DNA from: Asaia bogorensis | Lineage (GTDB): Bacteria > Pseudomonadota > Alphaproteobacteria > Acetobacterales > Acetobacteraceae | Assembly (NCBI GenBank): GCA_945897825.1 | Contig: CAMDGX010000033.1 | Coordinates: 1 to 42,936, forward strand | Length of the DNA stretch: 42,936 nt | Direction: 5' to 3' | Part shown: in pieces, positions 22,776 to 32,232 of the stretch | Layout: every line of letters starts with the position of its first letter | How positions within the stretch are numbered: the first letter of the stretch is position 1 | The notes under the pieces: model-generated | The model's database searches: none | Told to the model about the DNA's origin: nothing | The model's input: the letters and a program-made list of their open reading frames with translations, nothing else | Translations under genes and position numbers: made by a program

Positions 22776-23827
22776 GCGGCCTTGTCCGCGCTCGCAAGAC
22801 CGGCCGCAACCCCGGCAAGGCGACGGGCGGCAGCCTCCCAGGTGTAACCGGCCGCCCGCGCCCGCCCCGCTTCCCGCAGCCGGTCGGCGAGCCCCGACTC
22901 GTCCAGCACGCGCGCGACGGCCGCGGCAATGTCATCCGGGTTGCCGGGATCGGCCAGCAGCGCCGCATCGCCGCACACCTCCGGCAGCGCCCCGGCACGG
23001 GCAGCGACGACGGCGCAGCCACATGCCATGGCCTCCACCGCCGGCAGGCCGAAGCCTTCGTAGCGCGAGGGGAACACGAAGCACGCCGCCTGCTCGTAGA
23101 GTGCGCGCAGCCCGGCATCGTCCACCCGGCCGACGGCGCGCGCCGGGTGCGGCAGGTCGGCGCCGGCGAACACGCGGCCATCGAGATCGCCGGTCACCAC
23201 CAGGGTGCCCCCGCGCGCGGCCAGCATGCGGGCCGTGGCGCCCAGGGCGGCGAGGTTCTTGTGCGGCGCCAGGCTGCCCACCGCCAGGACATAGGGGCCC
23301 GCGAGGCCGAGCCTGCCAAGGATGCCCGGATCAGCGGGCACCCGCGTCATGTGCTCCGCGCCCTCCCCCACCACCGCGATCGCACCCGCGGCCACCCCGA
23401 GGTGGCGCGCAAGCTCGGTGCGCGAGAACGCGGAGACGGTCGCCAACGCCACGCCGTGCCACGCCAGCCCGCGGTGCAGCCAGTGATACCAGGTGCGGAA
23501 GCGCCAGCCATAGGAACCCGGAACCGCCATCGTCGCGGCATCGTGGATCACCACGACCTGCCGCCGCAGCCCCAGCGGGGCGGTGTTGCCGAGGTTCAGC
23601 AGTACGCCACCGCGGGCATGGCGCGGCAGGTCGAGTTGCTCCCAGGCCTGTCCGCGCAGGAAACCGACCTGCCGCACCGGCAACCCGTCCTCCGAGCGTG
23701 CGCCGCGCGGCGCCAGTACCTCCAGCGGTTCCTGCTTGGCCAGGGCGCGCGCCATCTCCACGCCGAAGCGCTGCACCCCGGTCATGCCCTGGGCCAGGAA
23801 GCGACCATTGACGAAAAGCGGGCTCAA
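22772..23827 (-). CDS. Glycosyltransferase family 4 protein
   Basis: The protein has 351 residues from a TTG start whose codon overlaps the polymerase stop (TTGA). This start is needed to include LFVNGRFLAQGMTGVQRFGVEMARAL, the usual N-terminus of this GT4 group. The donor domain has VLAVGSLAPHKNLAAL and SRYEGFGLPAVEAMACGCAVVAARAGALPEVCGDAA with the E-x7-E pair. It is predicted cytoplasmic, building a repeat unit on undecaprenyl phosphate together with the next glycosyltransferase. The initiating phosphoglycosyltransferase is not in the window. Confidence 0.9.
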   Translation of the reverse strand: MSPLFVNGRFLAQGMTGVQRFGVEMARALAKQEPLEVLAPRGARSEDGLPVRQVGFLRGQAWEQLDLPRHARGGVLLNLGNTAPLGLRRQVVVIHDAATMAVPGSYGWRFRTWYHWLHRGLAWHGVALATVSAFSRTELARHLGVAAGAIAVVGEGAEHMTRVPADPGILGRLGLAGPYVLAVGSLAPHKNLAALGATARMLAARGGTLVVTGDLDGRVFAGADLPHPARAVGRVDDAGLRALYEQAACFVFPSRYEGFGLPAVEAMACGCAVVAARAGALPEVCGDAALLADPGNPDDIAAAVARVLDESGLADRLREAGRARAAGYTWEAAARRLAGVAAGLASADKAA

Positions 23828-25245
23828 GGCGTCGCCAAGGCAAGCCGTCGCCCCGCCTGCCGCGCCTGCTGCCGCGCATCCGCCTCCACCCGCGCCGCGC
23901 AGGCGATCAGTGCGCCTATCAAGAGATAGAGGTCCGGCGCATTCAGCGCCGGCGCAGACATGACCGCCGCCGTCACATGCCCCAGAACGGCGGCCGAGAG
24001 CCCGTCCAGCGCCATCAACTGCCCGCGCGTCGGCGCCAGGCGCCGGGCCCGCCCAACCTGGCGCACCAGCCTTACGATGAACCAGATCAGCAGCCCGCAG
24101 CCGAACAACCCGAGATTGGCCAGCAACCCCGGCACCAGGCTTGACGCCCGCACACTCCCCCAGCCGGCCCCCAGCCCGAAGCTGGGATACAGCACCCCGA
24201 CGCTGTCCAGGTCGAGCCCCGTACGGTTCTGGAACGATTCACCCTCCGCCTTGCTCAGGCTCTGCCGCGTCACCAGCGCGATCGACTCCTCCACCCGCGA
24301 CGAGAGCGTGGCGATCGAAAGGGCCGCGGCAATGGCGATCGCGGCCAGCGGCACCGCGAACACGAAGATGCGCAGCGCAACCTTGTTCGGCGCCAGGGCA
24401 AGGCCGTAGGCCACCAGCGCCACGCTGCCCACGGTCAGCACCGCGAAGCCGGTGGTCGATGTGGACAGCAGCAGCGCCCCGACCGCCAAGGGCAGCAGCA
24501 GCAGCGCCATCCGGTTGCGATGCCCGCGCAGCACCAGCCAGGTGCAGCAGTAGATCGGGCCCGACAGGTAGTAGGCCAGGGCCGCCGGCTCGCTGAACGG
24601 GCCGTTGATGCGCGGGACGATGCCCATGGTCTGGCCCGGAAAGATCGCCCAGCCCGGGTTCGAATACAGGAACGCGGAAGGATACCAGACGCCGCCCAGC
24701 TTCTGCGCCAGCTGCCACGCGCAGATCGCCGCCACCACGAAGCCGCAGGCAAGGTAGGCCTGGAGGATCCGCAGCGGATCCACCCGCGAGCGCCCCAGAT
24801 GCAGCGCCACCCCCACCAGCACCGCCCCGTCGATCAACAGGTAGAACGACTGCGTCACGTTCGACATGCTCGGATAAAGCGGCACCGCGATGTCGTACGG
24901 CGGCGCCAGCTTCTGCGGCCACACGGTGAAGCTGCCGGCGAACAGCCGCGGCACCAGGATGGCCGTCACCAGCGCGTAGGCGGCGGTCAGCAGGAACGGC
25001 TCCAGCGTCCGCCACGCCCGGTCGGCGGCCGGAAACCGCGCGCCCAGGAAGAACTGCAACGCGACATAGGCCAGGAACAGGCAGGCCGGGATCACCCCGG
25101 GCGGCAACCCATAGGTGCCGATCACCAGCGGCGTCGCCGCCCCGAAGGCACCGGCCAGCAGCACCAGGTACAGCTGCCAGGTCGGCTGCAAGATCGCCGC
25201 GGCGCACAACGGCAGCAGGGCGTAGCCGAACATCGTCAGCTGCAT
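23824..25245 (-). CDS. O-antigen polymerase/ligase-like membrane protein (Wzy-type)
   Basis: The protein has 473 residues and around ten hydrophobic spans (e.g. LLPLCAAAILQPTWQLYLVLLAG near the start, LLLLPLAVGALLLSTSTTGFAVL in the middle). The LLSTSTTGFAVL stretch and a following span are where Wzy_C-type proteins hold their conserved motif, preceded by a long periplasmic loop. Late residues LGAGWGSVRASSLVPGLLANLGLFGC fit the same family's G-x-G-x-G-S pattern. It would polymerise or ligate exopolysaccharide repeat units in the periplasm. The ATG at 25245 lacks a clear ribosome site; upstream in-frame residues do not look like a membrane protein. It begins 76 bases after the Wzc-like gene. 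Confidence 0.82.
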   Translation of the reverse strand: MQLTMFGYALLPLCAAAILQPTWQLYLVLLAGAFGAATPLVIGTYGLPPGVIPACLFLAYVALQFFLGARFPAADRAWRTLEPFLLTAAYALVTAILVPRLFAGSFTVWPQKLAPPYDIAVPLYPSMSNVTQSFYLLIDGAVLVGVALHLGRSRVDPLRILQAYLACGFVVAAICAWQLAQKLGGVWYPSAFLYSNPGWAIFPGQTMGIVPRINGPFSEPAALAYYLSGPIYCCTWLVLRGHRNRMALLLLPLAVGALLLSTSTTGFAVLTVGSVALVAYGLALAPNKVALRIFVFAVPLAAIAIAAALSIATLSSRVEESIALVTRQSLSKAEGESFQNRTGLDLDSVGVLYPSFGLGAGWGSVRASSLVPGLLANLGLFGCGLLIWFIVRLVRQVGRARRLAPTRGQLMALDGLSAAVLGHVTAAVMSAPALNAPDLYLLIGALIACAARVEADARQQARQAGRRLALATP

Positions 25246-25321
25246 GGGCGGTGGGGTGCGAGCCCCTCTCCCCGCAACGCCTGGCGACCGCAGAGGAAGC
25301 CCAGCGTCATCGCGTGGTGCC

Positions 25322-27556
25322 TCAGCGCAGGTAGCTGCCGTATTTGCGGTGGACATAGGCATGGCTGCCCTCGGAGGCCGCCAGCGCCCGCAGGTTCGCC
25401 TGCGTCACCACCACGCCCGCCACCTTGGCGCCATACACCCGCAGCTGCTTCAGCGCCTGCAGCACCAGCATGCGCGGCGTGCGGCGCCAGCGCACCACCA
25501 TCACCACCGCATCGGCCATCAGCGACAGCACCCGGCTGTCCACCACCGCCAGCACTGGCGGCGAGTCGATCACGATGATGTCGTACTGCCCCCGCGCCTC
25601 GGTGATCAGCGCCCGCAGCGCATCGGAGGAAACGATCGTCTGCACGTTCTCGCGCGTGCCAGCCGCGGTGATCACGTCGATCTGCGTCGCCTCGTCGCGC
25701 TGCGCCAGCTCCGCCACCGCTTGCCCGGCCACCAGGGCCGCCACCCCCGGGCGCGGCGCGATCCCCAGCGTCGTGGCGACACCTGGGCGACGCAGGTCGC
25801 AATCGACCAGCAGGCTGCGCCCCCCCGCCCGCGCCACGCTGCGCGCCAGCGCCACCGCGAAGAACGTCTTGCCCTCGTCCGGCAGCGCCGAGGTGATCAG
25901 CACCACCTTCGGCCGCCCGGCCACATCGGCCATCTGCAGCGCCCCGCGCACGGTGTTCACCGCCTCCACGAACGGAAGGTCGCGGTCGTCCAGCATCAGC
26001 GCGGTCGAACGCTCCCGCGCGCGCGGGATGAAGCCCAGCGCGGACAGCCCGGTCTCCTCCTCCACCTGCTCGGCGGTGCGAAACCCCGTCTCGAGCCGGT
26101 CGCGCACCAGGGCGGCAATCACCGCCACCAGGCAGGCGGCGAAGAACGACAGCACCAGCAGCTGCCGCTTGGTCGGCGGTGCCGCCGACAGCGGCACGGT
26201 CGCCGGCGAGACCATCGAGGCATCCGGCTGCTGCCCGTCGCGCTGGTTGGCGTTCTGCTCGGCGCGGTTCAGCGTTTCCGTATAGACAAGGCGCGCGGCC
26301 TCGGCCTCGCTCTCCAGCTCGCGCAGCCGGATCTCCGCCCGCCCCTGCTCGGTCACCTGACCCTGCAGCTCGCCCAGGCTCTGCCGCAGCGACGCCTCGC
26401 GCGCCCGCGCGGCGGCCACCTCGCTCATGATCGAGCCGACGATCTTGGCCACCTCGTCGTCGATGCGCGCGCGCACGTCGCGCTCCTCGGCGCGCAGCGC
26501 AACCACGGCGGGGTTCGCTTCCAGCCGGCTCTGCGCCAGGTTGGCCTGCCGCGCGCTGATCTCGGCCTGCTGCGTGCGCAGCCGCTGCACCAGCGGCGAG
26601 GCGACCACTTCCGGGATGGAATACAGGCTGCCCCGGCCGCGCTGCGCCTCACGAATCTGATCCAGGCTCACCTCGCGCTGCAACCGCGCCGCCGTCGCCT
26701 GCACGAGCTGGGTGTTGATCTGCGCCAGCTGCTGGCCCAGCACGGTCGCCCGCCGTTCGCCGGCGCCGGTACCGCTGCCGCTCGCGGTGCGGTCCTCGAT
26801 CAGCCCGGCCTGCTCGCGGTAGTTCGCCACCTCGCGCTCCGCCTCGCGCAGCTTCTGCTTCAGCGGGGCGATGCGCTGGTCGAGGAAGTCGTTGGCGCGC
26901 TGGACGGCGCTGTCCTTCAGCTGCTTGTTGAAGGCGAGATAGACCTCGGCATAGGTGTTGGCGATCCGCGCCGCCAGTTCCGGGTCCTCGGTGCGCGCCT
27001 GCACCGCGATCACGTAGGAGCGGCTGTCGTTCGAAACCGTCAGCTTGTCGTTCGCCAGGATGGCGGCGGCCCCGCGCAGCTTCTCGTCCTCGGTCAGGGC
27101 GCGCGGCGGCGGCGGCGGCCGTCCGGCCAGGGCCAGCAGCGGCGCGAACTGCGCGGCCATCCCCCCGGGCGGGCGAACCAGGGCGCCGGCGAACTCCGGC
27201 TCGCGCATCAGGTCCAGCTGCCGCGCCACATCGATCGCCAGCGCCGGCGAACGCAGGATGTCCACCTGCGTCTGCACCTGCAGCAGGTCGGACTGGCTGC
27301 CGGTGACGATCGCCTGCAGGTCGGTCATCGCATTGCGCCGCGTGTCGATCAGGATCAGCGCGCGTGCGTCATAGGCCGGCACCATGCTGGCGATCTGCAC
27401 CGCGGCCCCGGCCATCAGCACCACCACGATGCAGAAGATCAGCAGCCGCCGCCGCCACAGCACATCGATGATGCGAAACGGCGACACCGTCTCGGGCGCG
27501 CGCGCCTCGTTCAGGATATCGACCTGCAGGCCATCGGACGGGCGGGTCAGCGACAT
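25322..27556 (-). CDS. Polysaccharide co-polymerase / tyrosine autokinase (Wzc/GumC/ExoP type)
   Basis: The protein has 744 residues. The Wzz domain (about 22-120) contains the first span (LLIFCIVVVLMAGAAVQIA) and a periplasmic start (YDARALILIDTRRNAM). A long coiled-coil region (about 210-430) precedes the second span (LLVLSFFAACLVAVIAAL). The cytoplasmic BY-kinase domain has a Walker A-like SALPDEGKTFFAV, Walker A' LLVDCDLRRP and Walker B DIIVIDSPP, and the C-terminus carries tyrosines in SHAYVHRKYGSYLR, fewer than in classic Tyr clusters. It controls chain length and export with the outer-membrane Wza-like protein encoded on the other strand. It is the first gene of the minus-strand unit. 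Confidence 0.93.
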   Translation of the reverse strand: MSLTRPSDGLQVDILNEARAPETVSPFRIIDVLWRRRLLIFCIVVVLMAGAAVQIASMVPAYDARALILIDTRRNAMTDLQAIVTGSQSDLLQVQTQVDILRSPALAIDVARQLDLMREPEFAGALVRPPGGMAAQFAPLLALAGRPPPPPRALTEDEKLRGAAAILANDKLTVSNDSRSYVIAVQARTEDPELAARIANTYAEVYLAFNKQLKDSAVQRANDFLDQRIAPLKQKLREAEREVANYREQAGLIEDRTASGSGTGAGERRATVLGQQLAQINTQLVQATAARLQREVSLDQIREAQRGRGSLYSIPEVVASPLVQRLRTQQAEISARQANLAQSRLEANPAVVALRAEERDVRARIDDEVAKIVGSIMSEVAAARAREASLRQSLGELQGQVTEQGRAEIRLRELESEAEAARLVYTETLNRAEQNANQRDGQQPDASMVSPATVPLSAAPPTKRQLLVLSFFAACLVAVIAALVRDRLETGFRTAEQVEEETGLSALGFIPRARERSTALMLDDRDLPFVEAVNTVRGALQMADVAGRPKVVLITSALPDEGKTFFAVALARSVARAGGRSLLVDCDLRRPGVATTLGIAPRPGVAALVAGQAVAELAQRDEATQIDVITAAGTRENVQTIVSSDALRALITEARGQYDIIVIDSPPVLAVVDSRVLSLMADAVVMVVRWRRTPRMLVLQALKQLRVYGAKVAGVVVTQANLRALAASEGSHAYVHRKYGSYLR

Positions 27557-27904
27557 GCCGCCACCCTGCGCGCGCCTCTGTCCCGCCGCGCGCACTCTCG
27601 CGCGACTCTACCCGCCCCGCGCGCAATCTTGCGCGACGCAGGGTCTGCGCAAGGACGCGGGACGGCGGCGTCGCTCATGACCCGATGGTGTTCCCGTGGC
27701 GCTGGATGAACATGAAACGAGCGCAGAGGATACCGGCATTCCATGCGAAGGTCCAATGTCTGCTCCCGCATCGCGCCACCGGGGCCGAACGGCGATGCCT
27801 GCAACCAGGGGGCGAGGCACAAAATGTTGCAATGCCTCATCTCGCGGGAATAAGCCCGCAAGGCGTCGATTGCAAGACGAGCGCGCCGGGGCGACCATGG
27901 AACA
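27557..27904. promoter_or_regulatory. Divergent exopolysaccharide promoter region with palindromes
   Basis: The region lies between the Wzc-like gene (minus) and the BBP2-like gene (plus). CGCGCAA-TC-TTGCGCG (27620-27635) is a perfect palindrome about 65 bp upstream of the Wzc-like start. GAGGCA-N13-TGCCTC (27814-27838) is an operator-like inverted repeat with an inner TTGCAA. GCGGG-AATAAG-CCCGC (27844-27859) forms a small hairpin. No gene is seen. Specific regulators cannot be named. Confidence 0.45.
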
Positions 27905-29194
27905 GTGAAGTACCGGCGCATCACCCCTTGGAATGGACGGCCGGCCGTGCGCGCCGCCGCGCTGTTGCTCGGCCTCGCCGCCGCGCCCGCGCAGGCGCAG
28001 CTCATCGACCGCTACTTCCCTCCCGGCGTGCCCGGCTTCGGCGCCGCCGCCGGCGTCACCGTGCTGTCCCGCGCCCGCCAGGCCTACGAACCGCCCGGCG
28101 TCCGGGTCGGCGGCGTGGTGGTCCGCCCGACCCTCTCCACCGGCCTCGGCTTCACCAGCAACGCCATCGGCCAGCGCGGCGGCCGCGGCAGCGCGCTCGC
28201 GCAAACCTCCGCCAGCCTGCTCGCCGGCACCGACTGGGGCCGCCACGCCATCGGCGGCTATCTCAGCATCGACGACCAGCGCCTGCCCTCCGCCGCCAAC
28301 CAGTCCGCCACCGCCTGGACCGCGGCCCTTGGCGGCACGGCCGAGATCGGCCAGCACCGCCTGGTGCTCGGCGCCGCCCATCTCGACCTGTTCCAGACCG
28401 CCCGCTCGCTCGACGGCCTGCCGATCGACCGCCCCGGCCGCTTCCGCGTGAACAACGCCCGTGCCAGCTTCGCCTGGCGCTCCGGCCGCCTGTCCGTCAC
28501 CCCCGGCCTGTCGCTGAGCGACACGCGCCACGACGACGTCTTCGTCGCCGGCCGCCGCGTGGTGCAGCGCTACCGCGACCGCACCGCCATCGAGGGCAAC
28601 CTCACCCTGCGCTGGGAACTCGCCCCGCTGCGCGACCTCGTGCTCGACCTGCGCGCCGTCGGCTTCGACCATGCCCGCCGCGAACCCGGCCAGCCCAGCC
28701 GCGACGCCACCACCCTCGCGCTGCTCGCCGGCATCGACTACGCCACCGACGCGGTCTGGCGCGTGCGCGCCCTGGCCGGCCTCCAGCGCCGCGCCTTCGC
28801 CGACCCCACCCTCGCCCCCGTCACCGGCCCGATGGCCGAGGCCTCGCTGACCTGGACCCCCTCCGGCCTCACCACCGTCACCGCCACCCTCTCCCGCCGC
28901 ATCGAGGACGCCGCCGAACTCTCCACCGTCAGCTACACCTTCACCGGCGCCCGCCTGGCCGTGGACCACGAGCTGTTCCGCAACCTGCTGCTGGCCGGCT
29001 CGCTCGACCTGCAGCAGGCGGAGTACCAGCAGCGCGGCGGCCGCGACCGGCTGATCGGGTTCGGACTGGGCGCCACCTGGCTGATCGACCGCCGCCTGCG
29101 CGCGTCAGCCACCTGGGACTACACGACGCGCCACCGCCAGGGCGGCACGGTCGAGGAAGGCGTGGCCCTCCTGCGCCTGCGATTTGCGATGTAG
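27905..29194 (+). CDS. Outer-membrane beta-barrel protein (BBP2-like porin)
   Basis: The protein has 429 residues. A signal peptide ends at AAAPAQAQ. The rest alternates hydrophobic and polar residues in barrel strands (GVRVGGVVVRPTLSTGLGFTSNA, TAWTAALGGTAEIGQHRLVLGAAH) and ends in a hydrophobic-aromatic strand LLRLRFAM. This fits the putative beta-barrel porin 2 family found in exopolysaccharide operons. The chosen GTG at 27905 has a weak ribosome site; a GTG at 27947, just before AAALLLGLAAAPAQA, is an alternative with a better signal peptide length. It is followed by the Wza-like gene, so it probably takes part in polysaccharide secretion across the outer membrane. Confidence 0.85.
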   Translation: MKYRRITPWNGRPAVRAAALLLGLAAAPAQAQLIDRYFPPGVPGFGAAAGVTVLSRARQAYEPPGVRVGGVVVRPTLSTGLGFTSNAIGQRGGRGSALAQTSASLLAGTDWGRHAIGGYLSIDDQRLPSAANQSATAWTAALGGTAEIGQHRLVLGAAHLDLFQTARSLDGLPIDRPGRFRVNNARASFAWRSGRLSVTPGLSLSDTRHDDVFVAGRRVVQRYRDRTAIEGNLTLRWELAPLRDLVLDLRAVGFDHARREPGQPSRDATTLALLAGIDYATDAVWRVRALAGLQRRAFADPTLAPVTGPMAEASLTWTPSGLTTVTATLSRRIEDAAELSTVSYTFTGARLAVDHELFRNLLLAGSLDLQQAEYQQRGGRDRLIGFGLGATWLIDRRLRASATWDYTTRHRQGGTVEEGVALLRLRFAM

Positions 29195-29226
29195 GATAGG
29201 AACCATCGAATGCCGGAACAGGCGGA

Positions 29227-29799
29227 ATGCGCATGACACGTCGCGGATGGCGAACAGGCTGGACCTTGGTGGCCCTGGTGCTGCTGGCTGCATGCAGCCG
29301 GGTGAAGGACCTGCCGCCGCTGCCGCAGGGCGCAGACGCCGCCTACCGCCTCGGCGTCAGCGACCAGGTCCGCCTGCTGACCTTCGGCGAGGACTCGCTG
29401 TCCGAAATCTTCCGCGTGAACGATGCCGGCAACATCGCCCTCCCCCTGCTCGGCCCGATCCGCGCCCAGGGCCTCACCACCGACGAACTCACGCGCGCCA
29501 TCACCGCCGAACTGAGCGGCCGCGGCCTGATCCGCGACGCCAGCGTCTCGGTCGAGGTCGTGGAATACCGCCCGGTCTTCGTCCTCGGCGAGGTGAACCG
29601 TCCCGGCCAATACCCCTACCAGCCCGGCATGACGGTGCTCAGCGTCGCCGCCGTCGCCGGCGGCTTCACCTACCGCGCGGTGCAGGACCAGGCCGCGGTG
29701 GTCCGCCTCGTCGACGGCAAGCCCATCGAAGGCAAGGCCACCCCGCTGACCGTGCTGCGCCCCGGCGACGTGGTGACGATCTACGAACGGCTGTTCTGA
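29227..29799 (+). CDS. Polysaccharide export lipoprotein (Wza/GumB-like)
   Basis: The protein has 190 residues. The signal peptide has a lipobox LAAC (Cys23). The Poly_export domain covers about 38-115 (YRLGVSDQVRLLTFGEDSLSEIFRVNDAGNIALPLLG...RGLIRDASVSV), followed by an SLBB domain (about 117-165; FVLGEVNRPGQYPYQPGMTVLSVAAVAGGFTYRA). It lacks the large C-terminal part of E. coli Wza, as in GumB. It multimerises at the outer membrane and forms the exit with the Wzc-type protein. AACAGGCGGA is a plausible ribosome site. It is the second gene of the plus-strand unit, 32 bases after the barrel gene. Confidence 0.94.
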   Translation: MRMTRRGWRTGWTLVALVLLAACSRVKDLPPLPQGADAAYRLGVSDQVRLLTFGEDSLSEIFRVNDAGNIALPLLGPIRAQGLTTDELTRAITAELSGRGLIRDASVSVEVVEYRPVFVLGEVNRPGQYPYQPGMTVLSVAAVAGGFTYRAVQDQAAVVRLVDGKPIEGKATPLTVLRPGDVVTIYERLF

Positions 29800-29814
29800 C
29801 CCGCCGACCGGCCC

Positions 29815-30663
29815 CTACCAGCTGAACGAGTAGCTGAGCGACAGCGCCGTGAACACCTGGTTCGGGTCGCCGCGCCCGCCCGCCACCAGCGGCGAATCGG
29901 CCGCCCCGTTCTGCAGCCGGCTGTACTCCACCACCCCCGTCAGGCTCAGCCGGCTGGTGAGCGCATAGGTCGCGAACATCGCCGCCCCCACCGACGTCAC
30001 GCCGCCGCCGGGCCGATGCACCGGATAGCCGGTGCGCGCCGCCTGTTGCGCGTCGACGCCGAAATAGCGCCGCGCAAAACTCTCGTCGCCCAGGTTCAGC
30101 CGCGGCCCGAACGACAGCACCATCCCCTCGATCGGCCGCACCACCGCGTCCGCGCGCAACTCCGCCACGATGCCGTCGTGATCGCCCACGCCGCGCCGGA
30201 TCTCACCGCCCAGCCGCAGGAACCCGGCCCGGTATTCCAGGAAGCCGCCAATCTCTGGCGTCAGGGCCACGTTCCCCATGCCGCGCAGCACGGCATTCGC
30301 ACTTTCCTGGCGCGGGAACCGCAGCCGCACCACCGGCCCGGCCCGCCAGCCCGCCTCGTTGATGACGTTCACCCCGATCGACGGCAACCCGCCGGCGGTC
30401 GACAGGAACAGCGAGTCGCGATAGCGCACATCCACCACCGGCGCCGGTAGCGCCACCAGGCTGCGCGACCCGGCATAGTCCGGCCGCAGCGCCACCCCCA
30501 TGCCCAGCGAGATGCGCAGATTGCCCTGGTGCACCGCGCCCGGCTCGGTCACCGGGTCGGGGGCGGCCACGGTCGGCGCCTGCGCCCGCCCCGGGGCGGG
30601 CGCCATGGCGGCCGCCACCATGATCAATGCCAGACCAGCCCGACGAACTCTGTGTGCCACCAT
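29815..30663 (-). CDS. MipA/OmpV family outer-membrane protein
   Basis: The protein has 282 residues. The signal peptide ends at PAPGRAQA. Family features are SLGMGVALRPDYAGSRSLVALPAPVVDVRYRDSLFLST, with the typical G-x-x-P-x-Y-x-G-S motif, then AGPVVRLRFPRQ and a C-terminal barrel strand LSLSYSFSW ending in Trp. MipA/OmpV barrels bind cell-wall enzymes or act as porins. GGGGG precedes the ATG. It converges on the Wza-like gene with 15 bases between the stops, so the two share a very short 3' gap. Confidence 0.9.
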   Translation of the reverse strand: MVAHRVRRAGLALIMVAAAMAPAPGRAQAPTVAAPDPVTEPGAVHQGNLRISLGMGVALRPDYAGSRSLVALPAPVVDVRYRDSLFLSTAGGLPSIGVNVINEAGWRAGPVVRLRFPRQESANAVLRGMGNVALTPEIGGFLEYRAGFLRLGGEIRRGVGDHDGIVAELRADAVVRPIEGMVLSFGPRLNLGDESFARRYFGVDAQQAARTGYPVHRPGGGVTSVGAAMFATYALTSRLSLTGVVEYSRLQNGAADSPLVAGGRGDPNQVFTALSLSYSFSW

Positions 30664-30761
30664 GAACCCCCGATCACTCGAAGATCGGAACCCCAGGCGC
30701 GTTTTGCAATGCACAAATCCTGCAGGGCAGGCCGCACGGCGATCAATTCCGTGCGGATGCC

Positions 30762-31238
30762 CTATCCGTTGCCCAGCGTTCGCCGCGCCGCGGTCGCCAA
30801 CCGGTCCGCCCGCTCGTTCATCGCATCCCCGGCATGCCCGCGCACCCATCGCCAGTCGATCTTGTGCGGCTTGGCCGCATCCAGAATGCGCCGCCACAGA
30901 TCCATGTTCGCCACCGGATCCCCCGCCGCGTTGCGCCAGTTCTTGCGCACCCAGCCCTGGTGCCACCGCGTGATGCCGTTGCGCAGGTATTCGCTGTCGG
31001 TATGCAGCAGCACCTGGCACGGCCGCTTCAGCGACTCCAGCGCCATCGCCGCCGCCGTCAGCTCCATGCGGTTGTTGGTGGTCACGGGGTCCGCCCCGGA
31101 CAGCTCGCGCTCCGCCTCCCGGAAGCGCAGGATCGCCGCCCATCCCCCCGGCCCCGGGTTCGGCTTGCACCCCCCGTCCGTCCAGATCTCGACCACCGCC
31201 TCGGTCGACTCGGACACCAGGTCAGATGCCGAGGGCAT
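30762..31238 (-). CDS. rnhA: Ribonuclease HI
   Basis: The protein has 158 residues, the usual length. Catalytic residues are visible: D21 in [17 protein letters not shown]59 in [10 protein letters not shown]81 in [10 protein letters not shown]145 in NERADRLA, with H135 in WVRGHAGD. The basic handle region is present ([14 protein letters not shown]). It degrades RNA in RNA:DNA hybrids. The start overlaps the end of thrB by 17 bases. The ispH-thrB-rnhA order is conserved in Alphaproteobacteria. Confidence 0.97.
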   Translation of the reverse strand: MPSASDLVSESTEAVVEIWTDGGCKPNPGPGGWAAILRFREAERELSGADPVTTNNRMELTAAAMALESLKRPCQVLLHTDSEYLRNGITRWHQGWVRKNWRNAAGDPVANMDLWRRILDAAKPHKIDWRWVRGHAGDAMNERADRLATAARRTLGNG

Positions 31239-32196
31239 GTTCGTCCCGTGCGGTCAGGAAGAAGCGCAGTCGGCGGATGTATTCCATCGGGTCCTTGCGG
31301 GTCACCATCGCCCCGGCCGGCGTGTTGATCCAGTCGAACAGCCGGGTCAGCGCGAAGCGGATCGCCGCCCCCCGGCACAAAACGGGCAGCGCCGCCCGCT
31401 CCGCCGCCGACAGCGGCCGCACCGCCCCATACGCCCCCAGCAGCGCCCGCGCCTTGGTCACGTTGAACATGTAGTCCGGCTCGAAGCACCAGGCGTTCAG
31501 GCACACCGCGATGTCGTAGGCCAGCAGGTCCGTCGCCGCGAAGTAGAAGTCGATCAGCCCCGACAGCCGCCCTTCCAGGAAGAACACGTTGTCGGGGAAC
31601 AGGTCGGCATGGATATGCCCCACCGGCAGTCCTTTCGGCCACGCCGCCAGAACCCCGCCCAGCGCCGCCTCCAGCTCGTCGCACAGCGAAGAGGTCGCGC
31701 CATCCGCCCCGGTCGCCGCCAGCGAATCCCGCGCCCGCCCCAGCAGCGGCCCCCACCCCGCCGGCCCCAGCGCATTGGCCCGCGTCGCCGCATAGCCCTC
31801 GCCGGCCAGATGCAGCCGCGCCAGCGCCTCGCCCAGCGGCGCGCAATGCTCCGGGCGCACCCGCCGCGGCCACACGCCCGGCAGAAACGTCGTCACCGCC
31901 GCATGCCGCCCGGCCAGCCGGCGCAGCGCCGCCCCGTCGCGCCCGCGCACCGGCTGCGGGCAGGTGATGCCGCGCGCCGCCAGGTGCTCCATCAGCCCCA
32001 GGAACCACGGCAGCTCGGCCGGATCCACGCGCTTCTCGTACAGCGTCAGGATGAAGTCGCCCGCCGTGGTGCGCAGGGAGAAGTTGCTGTTCTCCACCCC
32101 CTCCGCGATGCCGCGGAACGCCACGGCCGCGCCGATGTCGTATTCCTCGAGGAACGCGGCCAGCGCCTCGTCGGTCACTTCGGTATAGACGGCCAT
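31222..32196 (-). CDS. thrB: Homoserine kinase (ThrB, aminoglycoside phosphotransferase-like)
   Basis: The protein has 324 residues, of the APH-like type found in Alphaproteobacteria rather than the GHMP type. It has the N-terminal [24 protein letters not shown], the catalytic [13 protein letters not shown] (HxDxxxxN), the metal-binding GLIDFYFA and the C-terminal ALTRLFDWI and [12 protein letters not shown]. It phosphorylates homoserine in threonine synthesis. It lies between ispH (36 bases upstream) and rnhA (17-base overlap). Confidence 0.95.
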   Translation of the reverse strand: MAVYTEVTDEALAAFLEEYDIGAAVAFRGIAEGVENSNFSLRTTAGDFILTLYEKRVDPAELPWFLGLMEHLAARGITCPQPVRGRDGAALRRLAGRHAAVTTFLPGVWPRRVRPEHCAPLGEALARLHLAGEGYAATRANALGPAGWGPLLGRARDSLAATGADGATSSLCDELEAALGGVLAAWPKGLPVGHIHADLFPDNVFFLEGRLSGLIDFYFAATDLLAYDIAVCLNAWCFEPDYMFNVTKARALLGAYGAVRPLSAAERAALPVLCRGAAIRFALTRLFDWINTPAGAMVTRKDPMEYIRRLRFFLTARDEHALGI

Positions 32197-32232
32197 GGCG
32201 CGCTCAGCCGGCGCCCGGGCGCGGCAAGGCGG

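Noticed and set aside
27816-27832. Second sigma-54 promoter (GGCAC...TTGCA) before the barrel gene
   Set aside because: The GG-to-GC spacing is one base too long, and sigma-54 promoters do not tolerate this; it is better seen as part of an inverted repeat.
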